A DNA stretch of 64,000 nt from assembly GCA_021186555.1 (NCBI GenBank), contig JAJKFL010000005.1, forward strand, positions 12,017,135-12,081,134, read 5' to 3'. Under the pieces are notes generated by a model, which saw only the letters and a list, made by a program, of their open reading frames with translations, searched no databases and was not told the origin of the DNA. The stretch is from Reticulitermes speratus. Lineage: Eukaryota; Arthropoda; Insecta; Blattodea; Rhinotermitidae. Shown piece by piece: positions 1 through 14,500 of this stretch (positions are counted from its first letter, which is position 1; every line of letters begins with the position of its first letter). Both the position numbers and the translations under genes were made by a program.

Positions 1-1851
1 ATATATGGGGAGGTTGTTTGTTCTGCCAGAGCATGTGTTTTTGCCATGTGCAGTCATTGTCTTGGTTGCCATCTTTCCCACTGTTGGTTACAGCAATAGT
101 GAGACTGCAGCAGAATAATGCAGTGATGGAGTAGATCTACTTACAGTATCTTTCATACATATCAGAATTAATTAATTTACATAACATACAGGTGTACTAA
201 TACCAATACTCAGGATGGACCAAGCTCTTACTCTTACATAATGGGTGAAACTTAAGGTGTGTGAGACGGGACTTCCTGTGCTTCAGTGTTTCTAGTGTAT
301 TTATATGTATGTTGGAAATACAACCAAGCCTTGTCTGAAAAATGTTAGTTCGTGATTAAGCTCACTATGATGCACTGACAAGATATGAGTTATAGAACTC
401 ACTGGATCCTGTGGTTACAAAGAGTGCACAGCTGTGGTTCTGCAAGCATATATTTTCAGTAATTGTGCTGCAGAGATTACCTTTATGTTGGACATGGATA
501 ATTTTTGTTAGAGCTTTGAGTGGTTTTAAGTTATTTGTATGATTGTATGTAGACTGGGATATATCAGAATATTTGAAAGACTCTGTTCCAGGTTTAGAGT
601 TTCTTACAGAAACACCATTCAGAATCTCGTCAATAAAGTAAGAACAACCAAACCGTGATTATCTGGATTAACACAAAAAGAGTTGGTCACTATTGCAGCT
701 TGGCTTGAATATTAGCCTTGTAAGCCTCTAATATGCCTTGCAGAAGAAACTGTCATCTGAATGAGATGAAGAGAACTGCAACAACATTGTTGAAAACTAC
801 AGCCTTAACAAAACTACAGTTGTGCACCCTTTGCAGCCACATGCTTCACAAATTTTTGTAACTGGTACACCCAGTCCACAATGATGAACTTGATCTGGTG
901 TTGATACTTTTTTAATAAAAGGCTGCGTTGTATTTGAGTGGACATTTTAACTCGCAAGGTAATGAATTATATGCATATCTTATTAACATTTTCTTCATAT
1001 TTTTTAAACTTTTTTATTATACCCCTGGTGTGGTTTAGTTTGCTGACCCATGTTTTATTCAGAAACACTTTATTCTGAGAGATGTGTACAGCATATACTA
1101 CAAGTGTCCTGGTTGTACGAGTACTGTAGTCATACTGTTGCCATAGCTGACTAAGGGAATTGTGTGGCTACCCCTAGCACAACTACTAGATAGCCTGTGT
1201 GTACATGTCAGCTTTCCAGTGAGTTCATTTCCTTCATTTTATTAGTAAAGAACTTTTGCAACTAGGGTACAGCACTGTGCATTGACAATTCAGAAAATAT
1301 GAGTCATCTCACAGTGCAATGATTACCACATGACACCAACAGATTGTGAGATCTGTGATTATGTAATGGATTTTTGCAACGTCTAATTTTATTTTTCCTT
1401 GGCTATGGGTAGTTCCATGCTTATAGATCACAAGAAGTACCAGAATATTTATTATTGCAAGTTAAATTTTAGAATATTGTGCTGCTGTTAACTGCTTATG
1501 TCCTTGGATCCAGATGCTTTGTGAGGAGCTGATAACACTTAGGTGGCAAAGAAATTCCGTGTGCTTTGTGGAACCCAGGGGTTCAGCACTGTGTTCGAAG
1601 GATTCCACAACTGGTCCCTGTCCTGAGAGATGTATGAAGTCTATGTTATGATTGTGCTACCATTTGCTGCCAGTGTTATTAACTTTATTCTAGTTTAAGA
1701 TGTGCTGTCAGAGATTGACCGCATGAAACTTGTGCCACAAACACACAGTTCCAATTTTGAACGTAGTGTTGTTAAATGCTGTATTGGCTCTACAGCTTAT
1801 CTGTTACGTGTTGATAATTTAGATGGTATATGCTGTCATCACTCTTTGCAG
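1..1851. other. Presumed RNF216 intron, no gene seen
   Basis: No coding exon could be supported here on either strand. The sequence is AT-rich and unique-looking, apart from a short stretch near 1571-1625 that resembles the end of a hAT element (a CAGGGGTTC start). The N-terminal exons of the RNF216 gene must lie before the window, so this is most likely intron, ending at the acceptor TCTTTGCAG at 1843-1851. An open frame runs through the acceptor (1702-1851) but has no family resemblance. Confidence 0.55.
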
Positions 1852-1967
1852 GCTAAAGCTCAAGGTGCTCTTCTGGAATGTGGCTGTTGTTTTGATAATG
1901 AAGTGATGCTTGAAGATATGGCTGCTTGCAATGAAGGTCACCTGTTCTGTAAAGAGTGTGTTAGGAA
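1852..1967 (+). CDS. RNF216: RNF216 exon a: RING1 first half
   Basis: The exon starts after the pyrimidine-rich acceptor TCTTTGCAG and begins AKAQGALLECGCC. It carries the first zinc pair (CGCC) and the HLFCKEC motif of RING1. The donor is GTAAGT at 1968, which splits a Lys codon (phase 2). I preferred this start to an upstream open frame because the acceptor is strong and similarity to RNF216 begins here. Confidence 0.88.
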
Positions 1968-4900
1968 GTAAGTTGCTGAAATCTGATTTTGTGTAAATGT
2001 ACAGCTTTACATGCATTTTGAGTTATATGAAGTTACAGAGAAAATTTCTGTCTGACATATCTTTCAGTTTAAAATGTGTTGCATAAATGAAATAGCAAGC
2101 AACTGAATATCAAATACAAAATAGTCCTTGCTCATCTGTACACTTTGAAGTAGTGACCTAATGCGGCCTAATTTAAGATTTTATTGATGTATGTAATCAT
2201 TAAATTTCTGCATTTAGAATTATTTTAAGCAGACACCAGATTGTCTTGGGGTAAGATTGTCATTCAGATGGTTCTGAGTTCAATCACCATATGACATGTC
2301 TTTTAATTTTTATGCCTACAGATTAATACCTTTTCACTTGTGAATGCCAAAACTTTTAAATATAAAGAATACTGGGACTCCCCTCTCCACAGTTCTGATC
2401 TGTAGAGCCCCTGTCACAAGCATGCTCCCATGAATACCCAAGGAGCCCAGAAAGGTCAACACTGACCATCCCTGGAGAAGCAGTTAGTGGGGTTATCAGT
2501 GTAAGAATGTGGTTGTGAAAAATTCAGAAAAAGAAATTTGATTTAGAAACAAACACACCTCTTTAGCCTGCATTGGACCACTTTCAGAAGATCTCAGGTT
2601 TAATGTTTTAAAGTTGTCTTTCTTTACTTTTAGCATTTGTCAGCACTAGCAGAGCAGGGTGTGCTGTCAAACGGAGTGTCTCGTATAATTGTGGATCATT
2701 TTTGTAATGCTACTTAAAAGTTTTTTCTTCATACAGATAATGAACTGAAAGAAGTAACAAGACACAGACAGTGAAATAGTGTATTACGAGTGGAAAACAT
2801 TTCATGTCACTTCATGTTAATAGTCGTTCCCTCATTAGTTTTAATGTCATAACCTGTTTAAAGGTGTGTCTTTATTCTTATTTTTAGAGGAGCTGAAGTA
2901 CAAATAGGTAATGGAAAAACAACGTTTCCATGCCTAAGCGATTGTGTGGCTGAATTTAGCTTAAAAACGTTGCAGGTATGTAATTGTTTATGCTATTTTC
3001 TAATCTAACTGGTGGTTGGCTTGCAGTATTAATATTCTAAAGGTTCTAGATTCAGTCCCATCATGGCTACTAGCATTAAAAATAAAAAGTACAAATATAA
3101 ACGTGTATAATGGCAAACAGTCACCTGAAAATGAGGAGTAGAGCCAATTCTTGAGTGGATGCAACCCAACATAATTACAACGCTACTCAGTTTTTTAACT
3201 ATGTAATTGTCTCCATGGGACATACTCCTTTTTGAGAAGTGACTAGATTCTCAGCTAGTTGTTAGATTCTCCATGTTTAATGAGACCTGAATGTTCCTTA
3301 CCATGTTTACAAGAGCCCCCCACTTCCCCCATTTTTGAGGCAGATGAATCCTGTCAACACCCTTAAGTCCTGCTTCATTACAATTAGTTTTTAATATTAT
3401 CGTTCATTTTACACCTAGGTTTTCCAAGAGGTTTTCCTACCAAAACCCTATATGCATGCTCTTCTCCCTCAGGCATACCACATACTCTGCTCATCTCATC
3501 CTCTATTTTGTGAGGGTAATATGACAGTTTGCAAAGGGTAACATAGCATAACATCTTTCGTTCACATACTCTGTTCTTGCCACGATTTCAGATCACTATA
3601 AGATGTGATGACACAGCTTGATGGTTCCTCTGGTTTAAGTTTCTCCAAAACTGTAAGACGTAATAATAAAAGTATATTGGACATAAAATGTGTATTTTAT
3701 GTTTCACTCTTTGTTTAACAAGTATATTTTTCACATACATTATCCACCTTTGCCCTGTGTGCCTTATGACACAACTGCCCAGCTGTCACTTGTTCCAGCA
3801 CTTCTTTTGCTCAGGAACACAAATTGATTGATTGATTATAGTTCTCAGATGTTCTTCAAAAACAGGAAGTAGCCATTCAGTGGTACATAGTTTAGAGAAA
3901 CAGGTTTGATTAATAGAATATGTATGTGTAAAATACAGGCAGGTCATGTTTTACGCAATTTGTTTCTGCGCGATTTTGCTTTAATGTGACATGAAAATTT
4001 ACACCAACTTTCGTATTTATGCAATAATTTTTATCACAATTTGGTATAGACAATCCATGGCCGCACTTATCTTCTGTAGGAGGCTAGCAGAAAGTGAGGT
4101 CACTGTCATGCCATCAGTCATGTGTGTGGACTGATTACGTTGGTGATATAATCACGCGGCATATGTAGTTTCCTCTTCAACAGCATTTGCTTTTCTTACC
4201 AACATGAGCGAGAAACGTAACTCTACATCACCTAGTGCAATCCAACTGAAAAATTGGCGAAAGACAATGGGTATTGAAGAGAAATTATACATAATAAGCT
4301 GTCTTTAAAAAGTAAACAAATTGTTGACATGTGCTGTATTGTTACAGTTGCTCATGGTAGTATGCGTACAATTTGTGATAATGCTGATAGAATTAAAGAA
4401 AGTGCTAAGTCAGGAACTAAAGTGTTTGTGTAGTGAGACAGCCATAGTCCTATCGTAATGAACCATACCAAAACCTATGGATGTGAGTCTGTTACAGTTT
4501 TATTGCATTAGAAATAAATAAATAAATATACTGTATTGAAATATATTATACTGTATAGAAAGATATGTATACTGTATGTACAGTATATATATATGCTCTA
4601 CAAGTCTGGATTGTCCACTAGTGGTATAGTCATACACTATATAGGATGAAGTTTTCAATCCCCTAACCCCCAGGAAATACACTGTTTTGAATGGGAATTT
4701 TGTGTTTGATTTGTGCGATGTTTTTCAGGACCTTAACCCTGGCATAAAATGAGACCTGCCTGTATACAATTTGTGTAGCTGAACATAGAATACACTCATA
4801 GAATCTACATAGCAGTCATGATACCACCTGATGTGTAGTACACAGTCCTGTGTTAACATGGGCCTGTGCACTGCAGAGTGGATGACATCATTTGTTGCAT

Positions 4901-7900
4901 AGTGACTGATGATGACTCCACTCTGCCCTACTCAGTCTCATGTTTAAAAAAACTACATAATCTATGTATGTACAGTTAATGTGTTGGCTCTGGAAATAAG
5001 TGCCTAATGCAATGCCTGGGGACCGGAATTTAAATTGGAGTATTTAATTTTTTCATTCATTCTCTTACAAAAAGAGCATATCTGTTAGAATTTTCCTTCA
5101 GATTTAACAAAAAAATATCCTGCAGTCTGCTTATGAATTAATTAAGCAGGAAAAAATTTGTTCACACATTGTTGTAATAAAATCAGGCCTATGAATTGCA
5201 TGCAGTACCTAAAATGTGTAAATATTTATATTATGTAATTATAACTGCTTCTGCATGTCCGTGGCACCTTGGATCACTGTTTTGTAACTACACATTATTA
5301 ACGTGTTATGTTATTATTTGGGGCACGCGGTGGCACAGTTGGTTGAGGCACTGCGCTACAAACCGGAACGTCGCGGGTTCGATTCCCGATGGTGTCTCTG
5401 GAATTTTTCACTGACATAATCGTTTCAGTCGCACTATGTCCCTGGGGTCGACTCAGCCTCTAACAGAAATGAGTACCGGGAATCTTTCCTGGGGGGTAAA
5501 GGCGGCCGGTGCGTAGGGCTGACAACCTTACCACCTTCATGTGCCGATTGTCTAAAAACCTGGGAGCCTTGACCTCCTGGAGCCCTAAGGGCCTTCCTAG
5601 GCCTGTAATGGGACTGCTTTACCTTTACCTTTATGTTATGATTTACAGTTTAGGTAGTATGTGCAAGTTTCGTGTGGTCTAATATTCACCAAAACATGGT
5701 ACCAAGCACAGTCTGACTTCACTCTGCACTTGTAACTAGTGGTGGATCTTACTCCATGAGCAGACAACTCTCAATAATGGACTTCCCTACCATCCTGGGG
5801 GGGAGGGGTGATTAGGGACATTTTCCCGCCTCTTCTATAAAAAGTAGAAAAAAGAGTTTTGTTGTCCACTCAAAGGTATGGAATAGCTGTTGGCTATTTG
5901 ATCACTTTGTGCGATGTAACCCTTGTGTTTGTTATAGTATTCTACAATGGGTTGCTTCAAGGCATTTTTCATTTTGTCACAGAAGTTTCCCTCAGCTGGT
6001 GGTTGGTTAATTTTGGTCAGAATGTCAACTTCTGTTTTGTCATTCCACAGAATTGTATTAGCACTGCCATGATCCTTACTTTTATGTCACCTCTTTCCAA
6101 TTCATTGTTTTTGTCCAAGAGTTAGGGTTACTCTGTCCCACATGTGTTTATTGTCCTGGTCTGTGGGTCATCAAATAGTGTGGGTCAGAAAAAAGAATTG
6201 TGCATTAAAAATTTTTAAGTGGGACTCAATCAGTTGCTTTCTGTGAAAGTACGTAAGTGAAATGTATATAGTCATCTCAAGTCAGCTGTTATTGTATTGC
6301 CTCCAAACACTGCCACTGCTTGGGAAGTACAGGAATGATGACAACAGGAACATTCCTCCTAATGAGAACATGTATCAAGGAAAGTAAACATAACATCCCC
6401 TGAGGCTGACATCACTGACATAGCTCTACATTCTCAACTGGAGGTACTAATATGTTATTTATAATCAAAACTATTTTAACACCATTTTTATTCTGTTATT
6501 GTTTTATATACACAATATAATTTGGAATTTAATGATTTTGGCTTATATATTTTCATGGTATTGTAATTTGAGATCTCAACCGTAGACATACACAGAAATG
6601 ATGTAAGCTGTTCTACATGATAAATCTTGTTTATTAACTTGTCAGCCTGATGATGGTTCCTTATATGTGGGCCGAAACATGTTGCAGTGAAACTTTTTAA
6701 CATGAAAATAGTTGTGATTGATAGCTTCTTTCTCTACATTATGAATAAAGAGTTTGCATCCTAATCTTCAACTTTGTGAGTGAGATTTCTAACAGCAGAA
6801 TATGTTGCCATAATGTTACCAGTAGTGATCTCTACATCTTTACTGAAGTACGCTCTCATGTCATCAGTGTACCCTGAATCATGACACAGTTTGTAAATTT
6901 TGATGCGAAAGATTTTCTGTTCTTGGGATTGTATAAATTACTATGCTTTTGAATTTGACAGTTCTTCTTCTTCTTCTTCTTTCTATGGGCCTGTCGACAT
7001 TCGCTCTGGATGCACCGCAGCCTTAGGCTTATTGTGCTCACCCTTAGTCTTTCTTTCAGCATTGGTTCATTAGCCCTGTGCTACTAATAAAGAGACACAG
7101 GTCTTTTAGTGGAGCCAAGCTTATATCTCTTGGTTCAGCGAACATCTTCCCAAAGAGCTTATAACTTTGTCGAGCCAGTGCCTCGCAACCACAAACAATA
7201 TGGTGCACAGTTTCAGTCTCCAACCCACAAAATCTGCAGGTCGGATCTCCTTGAAGAGGCCCATTATGTTCAAGTGCTTTCTCACAGGTGCATGTCCTGT
7301 GAGGAATGCTACTACTGATCTAAGTTGATTCCTGCTCAATTTAATCAGGCCATCAGCTTTCTTCTTGCATGGTCCATTGATAAAGAGTTTACCATGTTTG
7401 TGACCTGGTATACTGTTCCAGGTAGTTAAATGTTGACACTCAGTCCAGTTCTTGATTGCTTCTCTTGCTGAACACTTTGGTATTCCAAGAGCCGGCTCTG
7501 GGCCAAGTAATGGTTTAGCTGCACCTTGCCTTGCAAGTTCATCAGCTTTTTCATTACCAAGGATGCCACTATGCCCAGGCACCCACATGAGGGTTACCTC
7601 ATTACGTTCTGCCAGCTCAGAGAGAGCATCCATGCATTCTACAACTAGTCTCGACGTTACTTTTGGGCTGTTGAGTGCCTTAAGTGCCGTCTGGCTGTCA
7701 GAGAAAATAAGGATCTGCTTATTATGATAAGCCCTTCTTATATTCTCACATGCACATTGAAGAATGGCTTGTATTTCGGTTTGAGAAACTGTGGCAAATT
7801 TACCCAGAGAGAAACTGAAGCCTTTCTCTGGTCTTATGCCTTGAATCCCAGATCCTGTCCCTGAGCCATCCCTTGATCCGTCTAATTTGACAGTTACCAC

Positions 7901-10900
7901 ACTGAGTGCTAAATCCTTTGAGGGGTTATAGACATTATCACAGGCTTGGTTAACTGTGTTAATGATCATCCGTATTTTCCATAATTGGTCATATTTTTGT
8001 CTTGATCAGGTCTTTTTCAATTATGTGCAAAATGCAGACATTTCAGTGCATGTAAGAATGTATTTCATTTCATGGTGTTACTATAAAACAATATAAAACT
8101 TTTGAAGCCCACTAGACCAGTAGTCTTGTGGTCTATCTCTCAGGTCATGTCCCATCTCTAGAGCTAAGGCAAGGAAGTCATTGTGTCCAGCAACATTATA
8201 TCAGAAAGTACCCACAACAAATTTTAGTATTCTGTACTTCGGGGGCTCTGCGGTATGTGCAGGAGCCTTTTCTGTACCACTGATGCCATGGTTGAAAGTA
8301 AGCCATGTATTGTACTTGTTAATGTGTGACGTTTACTGCGATTCAGGGGAGGATTCAGGATATTTAATAAGGTTGAGGGCTATAAACTTCAGTTTTTGCA
8401 AACCGCCTTTTTCTTGGGTGGAGGGGGGAGGTTGTTGGCAGTTTCATTACACCACTAAACACTTGTGACGTGGTCAGGGGGCACAAAATTCCATAGGCAT
8501 GCTTTGGTATTCTCCGAACTTTGGACTACACTGAAAGCGATAACAAGCGTATCTCAAGAAGCAGGCATGCAAACTGACACTCTGCATTGTAGAAACATTA
8601 TGAAATCTAATGCATGGTCTAAGAGCGCTATGGGACCTTGGGGAGGGAACATATTTACCTATACAACTTTCCACTGTGTTGCACATAACCACCATTGTGA
8701 AGGACACTAGGGGAACATACATCACAGAGCTGTATGAGAACAACCATAATTTACAAGTGCCTATAACAATATCCGGCATTTTGAGCATCACACTGTGCAG
8801 TTCCAGCCGAAATTGGCTCCAAATAGCTAAACATTTAAAAATACGGACTACAGTAAGGGGTAGTTGTGTGAACAAACAATGTTTGGTACATTGGTGGCGT
8901 CGGCGGTGGCGGCGGTGGTGGTGGTGGTGGTGGTGGTGTGGGTGGTGGTGGTGGGTGTGGCGGTGGTGGCTGTGGCATTGGGGTTGACAATGACAATGCT
9001 ATGAATGAATTGCTAATGTAATGTAATCCATTCATTTATTAACCCCTCAGCAGATGAGCTGATGCACTGAGAACATCATTTTTACTCTCCGTAAAGAGAA
9101 AGTATTCCTGACACCTGTTTTTTGTATTCTTCAGAATGGCTTTGACAGTGAAGTAAGGTAATTATTTGTCATTGTGATTACAACTGAACCATTGCATGAT
9201 TATGTGACTGGAAACAAAGCAGGTTCTTAGGTCATCAATTTCCATGAAAATGGGATTAATCGAAAATAGAATATAAATGTAATATCTTGTCCATTTTTTT
9301 AATAGATCTTAGTTTCAAAAATACAGGATTTAAAAATTTTCCCTCTAATATGGCTGCAGTGTGAGCTGTCTCACTAATCACTGAGGCCTCACCAATGAGG
9401 GATTAACATCGCAGACTCATAATGCAGAGGTCTCATTTTTTATTCCATTGTTTCTTTTAATTTGTTTTCTGCATCAGTAAACATTTAAAAACAATCTCTT
9501 TCTCTCTGTCTCACACCCATCCACCGACCCCCCTCCCCCACACACAAAATGATCCACTGTTTTGAAAACCAAGAACCAGGGCACATAATAAAATATGGAT
9601 TGTGGGGGAGGGGGTTATGGAAGACAAAAGTTTTAACATGTCGTGTAATGAAAAGAGCAGAGTAATTTATTCCTATTACTTCAATGAGATAACTCAGTTA
9701 AAAATGAATTAATAGGAGGGTGCGGCTCCAACGCAGACATTGAGTATACTTACTGATTTTTCTTTACATATCTGTTCCTCATCCTTCAGTCTCAGCCCAG
9801 ACTTTACGAGTATAATCACTAATGTACACATCGTCCTCATCTTCTCCATTTCCTTCATGTTAGTGGTTGGGTTGATGACTGTCATATTCCTCTAGATGTT
9901 TTATCTCACTGTGGGAAAGTCAAAGCGTTTGTGTACATTGTCAGAAATGTCATATTTTAATGCCTTGCAAAAACCTGGGACATTTGGCATCCCAATCATT
10001 GCAGAACACTGGGACAGCTCTTGAAAACCTATAAAACTGTACTTTTCACAGGAAAACCAGGATGACTGGAATTCATATGTGTGTGTGTATATATATATGT
10101 ATAGTATACAATATACATTATTGGTGGAGAAACTACTTGGAAAACCAGGTAGGTGGTAAGGTAACATGAAGCTTGATGTTTTAGATAACTTATGAGGGAG
10201 GGAGATGAATGGATCTGACAAAGGGCAGTTAGATGGCAAGCTGTGTTTTTATGATGTTACCAGGGAGTTAGTCGTGACTGAAATTTTTGATGTGGTCCGT
10301 TGCCACAAGCAAAAACCCACATTTTGGAGGATGGGTGTGACTCCATATACAGGTGGAATGAAGAAAAGGTAGAACTGACTCTGGTAGTCCCATTAGAAAG
10401 AGGTGATCTTAGTTTGTGGGTTTTTAGCCAGAGACTGTTGTCATTGCCCAAAATTTTAGTCAGGGCTGTGATCATACACCATCATTATAATCCTTTGAAG
10501 AGGAAGTGTGATTCATCATTACAGTTGTAAATATTTTTGCTGTGTCTTGCAGGCTGTACTGAAGCCGTCAGTTCTGTCAAGGATGCTTCAACGAAAGCAG
10601 TTGGAAGAAGTAAAAGCTGCGGGAATAGAAGATCTGGAAAGTTGCCCTTTTTGTGATTTTGCATCCATACCTCCACACGAAGATAAAGTGTTCCATTGTT
10701 TAAACCCAGACTGCATGAGAGAATCATGCAGGTATGTAGGTTGAGTATTGATGCCAAGAGATTCAAAATTGGTATTCTGCTGCTGTTTCTTATGTCTTTG
10801 AATTTATCCACGTTACTCTTTGAAAATATTTCCTTATAGTTGTTAGTGGTAATGCAGAAATACTCAGCTGTATGAGTGTGACAGAAAATTACAGTAGAGC

Positions 10901-11478
10901 AGGGGTCCACAAATTTTCCAAAACTCTAGCCGCCACCTCCGAATTATAGGTGCCAGGAGGGCGATGCGAAGCGTGTTCCATATTGTGAACCCACAATTCT
11001 GTTGTGTTCTATGAACCTCATTATTATATGACAATTTTTCTCACTGCATGTGAACTGATACACATTTTTGTATGTGACAAAAAGAAACCTGCAGTAATTA
11101 TGCTGAAAGTATGGGGTGCCACCTTACAAAATTTAGTTGCCTATGTGACCACGTTTATGGATTTGTGCACAACTGCATTGGAGTGACTTTTTATATAGGC
11201 TTTATCAGTTTTCTTCATAGGCTTCTGTTAGCTGCCCAGAATTATAGATTTTCAATAATTGCATTCAGTTCAAACTTGGTGACGTTTATTAACTTGGAAT
11301 CCACCAGTATGTTGTCTCGACATGTGGAAAAAATTTAAATACAGCTAATATGTAAGTCTCATACAGAGAGTATCATCCCTGAGCCAAGGAAAATATGAGC
11401 TCTGTTAGGCAAGGCAAGTTGGTCAAAAATTGTGTTGTCTGCACTTGAATGTGAGATCCTATCACACTTGTGTGCTGT

Positions 11479-11511
<33 letters not shown>

Positions 11512-14500
11512 TGAAGTGTCTTTTTGTTGAGCAAAGATTGTTGCCAACAATTTTTATAAATAACTTGCATCAACAGTGCCATGTAAAGAACAATTTCCCC
11601 ACGAAATATTCCTGGTACTCATTTCTGTTAGAGGCTGAGTCGACCCCATGGCTATAATGTGGCCGGAAGGATTATGTGAGTGAAAAATTCGAATGACACC
11701 ATCGGGAATCAAACCCGCAACCTTCTGGATTGTAGCACAGTACCTCAACCAACTGTGCCACTGCGTTCCCTAGATATTAAATATGGTAAGATGAATTGCA
11801 GTGGAAAAATACACTTGAAATTCCCAGCAGATGCAGGTTCCGTATGCGATAGAGCTCCTGTAACAGCTGATGTGCTCAGGGTAAAGATTAAAGATACACT
11901 GCGTTATAAAGTAGGCAATGCTTTCATGTAGTCTTTACATTAATTGTGACATTTGAGACATATTTCAAGGTGTTTGTATCAGTTATTCTAACTTCTTTGA
12001 TTTATGGAAGAAAATAGTTTGATGGTGAGAACAGGGTGGAATTAACAGGAAGGTGGAAAATGTTGCGTAATACAGAGTATCATGATATGTACTCTTCAGC
12101 ACATGTTAGTGGGGTGATGTAATTGAGGAGGGTGGGATGGGTGGGGCATATAGCCTCCACAGGAGAGGTGAGAATGCGTACAAAACGTTAGACAGAGAAA
12201 CCAAAACAAAGAGGCTACTTATAAGAATTTTAGCATGGATGGGAAGATAATTAAATTGGATATAAAGTTTCAGGATATAGACTGGTTTCATCTGCTCAGG
12301 ACTGATCTATGGTGAGCTGAACATTCCGGCTTATGAAACGTGATCAAGTTCTTGAGCAGTTAAGTGACTGTTGCTTTCTCACAGACTCTCCTCCATGGGC
12401 TTAGTAAGTGCTTGTGTGTAAAGCATCATTCCTTGGTATGTAATATGGCTTTTTTGCCTTTGCTTTGTCATCATTTTCTGGAAAAAATTATGCTTCTTTC
12501 AGAAACTGTAAACAACTGAACCACATACCATTACGATGTGATGAAGTAGAGAAGCCTGATGAAGTGAAAGCACGGATATACATAGAGGATAGAATGACAG
12601 AGGCTTTAGTCAGGTAAGAGTTTAATTGTTTGAAAGACATGTGTAAGTATATATTACTTTTATGTGACCTGTAGCTAAGAACAACAATTGCAGCATAGCA
12701 GACCGTAATAATATAAGGCTGTTTGATTTTTTAGTGAAGAAGTTAATTGTGGCAACCTTTTCCAAAACTTTCTTTGTATTTACTCTCAACATTTAAGGTT
12801 TTATGAATGTGATTGAAGTCACTAATACAAATTTGCAAACATTTTAGAGGTTTATCTGTTATGCTGTAATTAAGAGAATGCAAAAATTGCGATTTTTTAT
12901 GGTTGAGAGATCCCTTCTTTGACCTGTGTTTGAAATTTTTTTGTTTCCTTAAAACAGACCATAATACATAACCTCATATACCAACTGTCAATTCTAATTA
13001 TACACCATACTCTTGTTTCAAAGTTAGTATATGTAAAGTCTTCAGTGACCAGCACATGTTTATTGTTAATAAGTAGATTGACAGTGAGTCTAGTTGACTG
13101 ACTGTGTCTCTATTAGTGATCAAAGTTCATTTTGTCGCATTTTAGGAATAAAAAACAAAGTACAAAATTTGTGCTAATGTTAGTTCTGTCATACCGAATT
13201 CCATGTGCGTAGTTCGCTGTGTTCTCCTAAGTTACAATCATAAACATTATGTACACAGTGTGCCCGTTAAATAATGAGACTGATTTTTTTTTTCGTAAGT
13301 GTCCTGAAAAGAGTTTAGCGGAATAGTACATGGTTGTGACCGCTAGAGTGTGCTCTTTCAATGAGCACATGCTCGTCTCTGTAATGTCAGTTGTGTCATT
13401 TTATCACCATCAAAGTAAGCGTGTGTTTGTTTTGTGTGTCTAAATTTTCAATGTGGAGCAATGTGTTGTGATTAAATTTTACTTTAAATCGGGGGAAAAC
13501 TGCCACAGAAGTGTACCAAGGCCTGAAAAATGTGTACGGTGTGAGTTGTGCACAAGTCTTCCGAAGGTTTGCGCGATTTCAAGAAGGCAGGGAGTTGCTG
13601 GAGGATGATCCTCGTCCAGGCTGGCCAGTTTCTGCTCGGTCCAATAAAAATGTGGAGAAAGCTCACGCCGTTGTGATGCAGGATAGGCGAGTAACCACTA
13701 GGCTACTCGCTGAACGTCTTTCAATTGGTAAGGAAGCGGCCAGGTAAATTTTGAAAAGAGATCTGCAGAAAAGGAAGGTTTGTTCAAGGTTTGTGCTGCG
13801 CTGTGCATTGAATGTGAAGCAGTTTCTTGCTTCCAAATCGATCTCTGTGGTCCACCATCCCCCCTACTCACCAGATTTGGCACCAGCAGACTTTTTGCTC
13901 TTCGTGAAGCTGAAACTGGCTCTAAAAGTGACATTCAACATGGTGTGACTGAGCAACTGAATGGGATTTCATTGCAGGGGTTACAGCATGCTTTCGAGGA
14001 CCTGTATAAATAATCTCTGTGTTTGTGGAGTTGGGGGGCAATTGTATTGAAAGTTTGTAATAAAACCTTCTAAATATATTCGTTTGTTTTTTTGTAATAA
14101 ATGCAGTCTCATTATTTAATGGGCACATTGTGTAGGGTCACCAAATTTTGTATTTTACTTTACTATGGAGAAAAATTGTCCTTCACAGAAATGGCATGTT
14201 TTAGAAAAACTGCCCTACAATATATTTGAGGGTCATTCTATGCCCCAGGTGGTTAGCCGCCAACATCTCATCATAGATGCCTGGGTTTAGTCCCAGGCCA
14301 GACCTTGTGGGATTTGTGGAAAATGTGGCACTGCAAGTACTTTGGTTTTACCCTTTCAGTATTATTTCATCAATGCTCCATACTCATTCATTTATCTATT
14401 GTTGACACTACATAATCTAAGAAATTGACTGTGTTGTTAAAACACTAAAAATACAAATCTTTGCTGAGCGTTTAGTCATTGAGAGTATTTTTTGTCATTT

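Noticed and set aside
1702-1851. Open frame extending RNF216 exon a upstream
   Set aside because: A strong acceptor lies at 1850-1851, the upstream residues have no RNF216 likeness, and an in-frame TAA at 1696-1698 closes it.
5322-5400. A functional tRNA gene
   Set aside because: The box A and B pattern is present but no cloverleaf could be fitted, and the sequence continues as a SINE with target duplications.
7121-7969. 282-codon minus-strand ORF as a host RNase H gene
   Set aside because: It continues after a frameshift into a retroelement zinc tail, 3' UTR and GAA tail, so it is a LINE fragment.
8835-9035. Proline-rich minus-strand ORF
   Set aside because: It is the translation of a TGG/CGG microsatellite.
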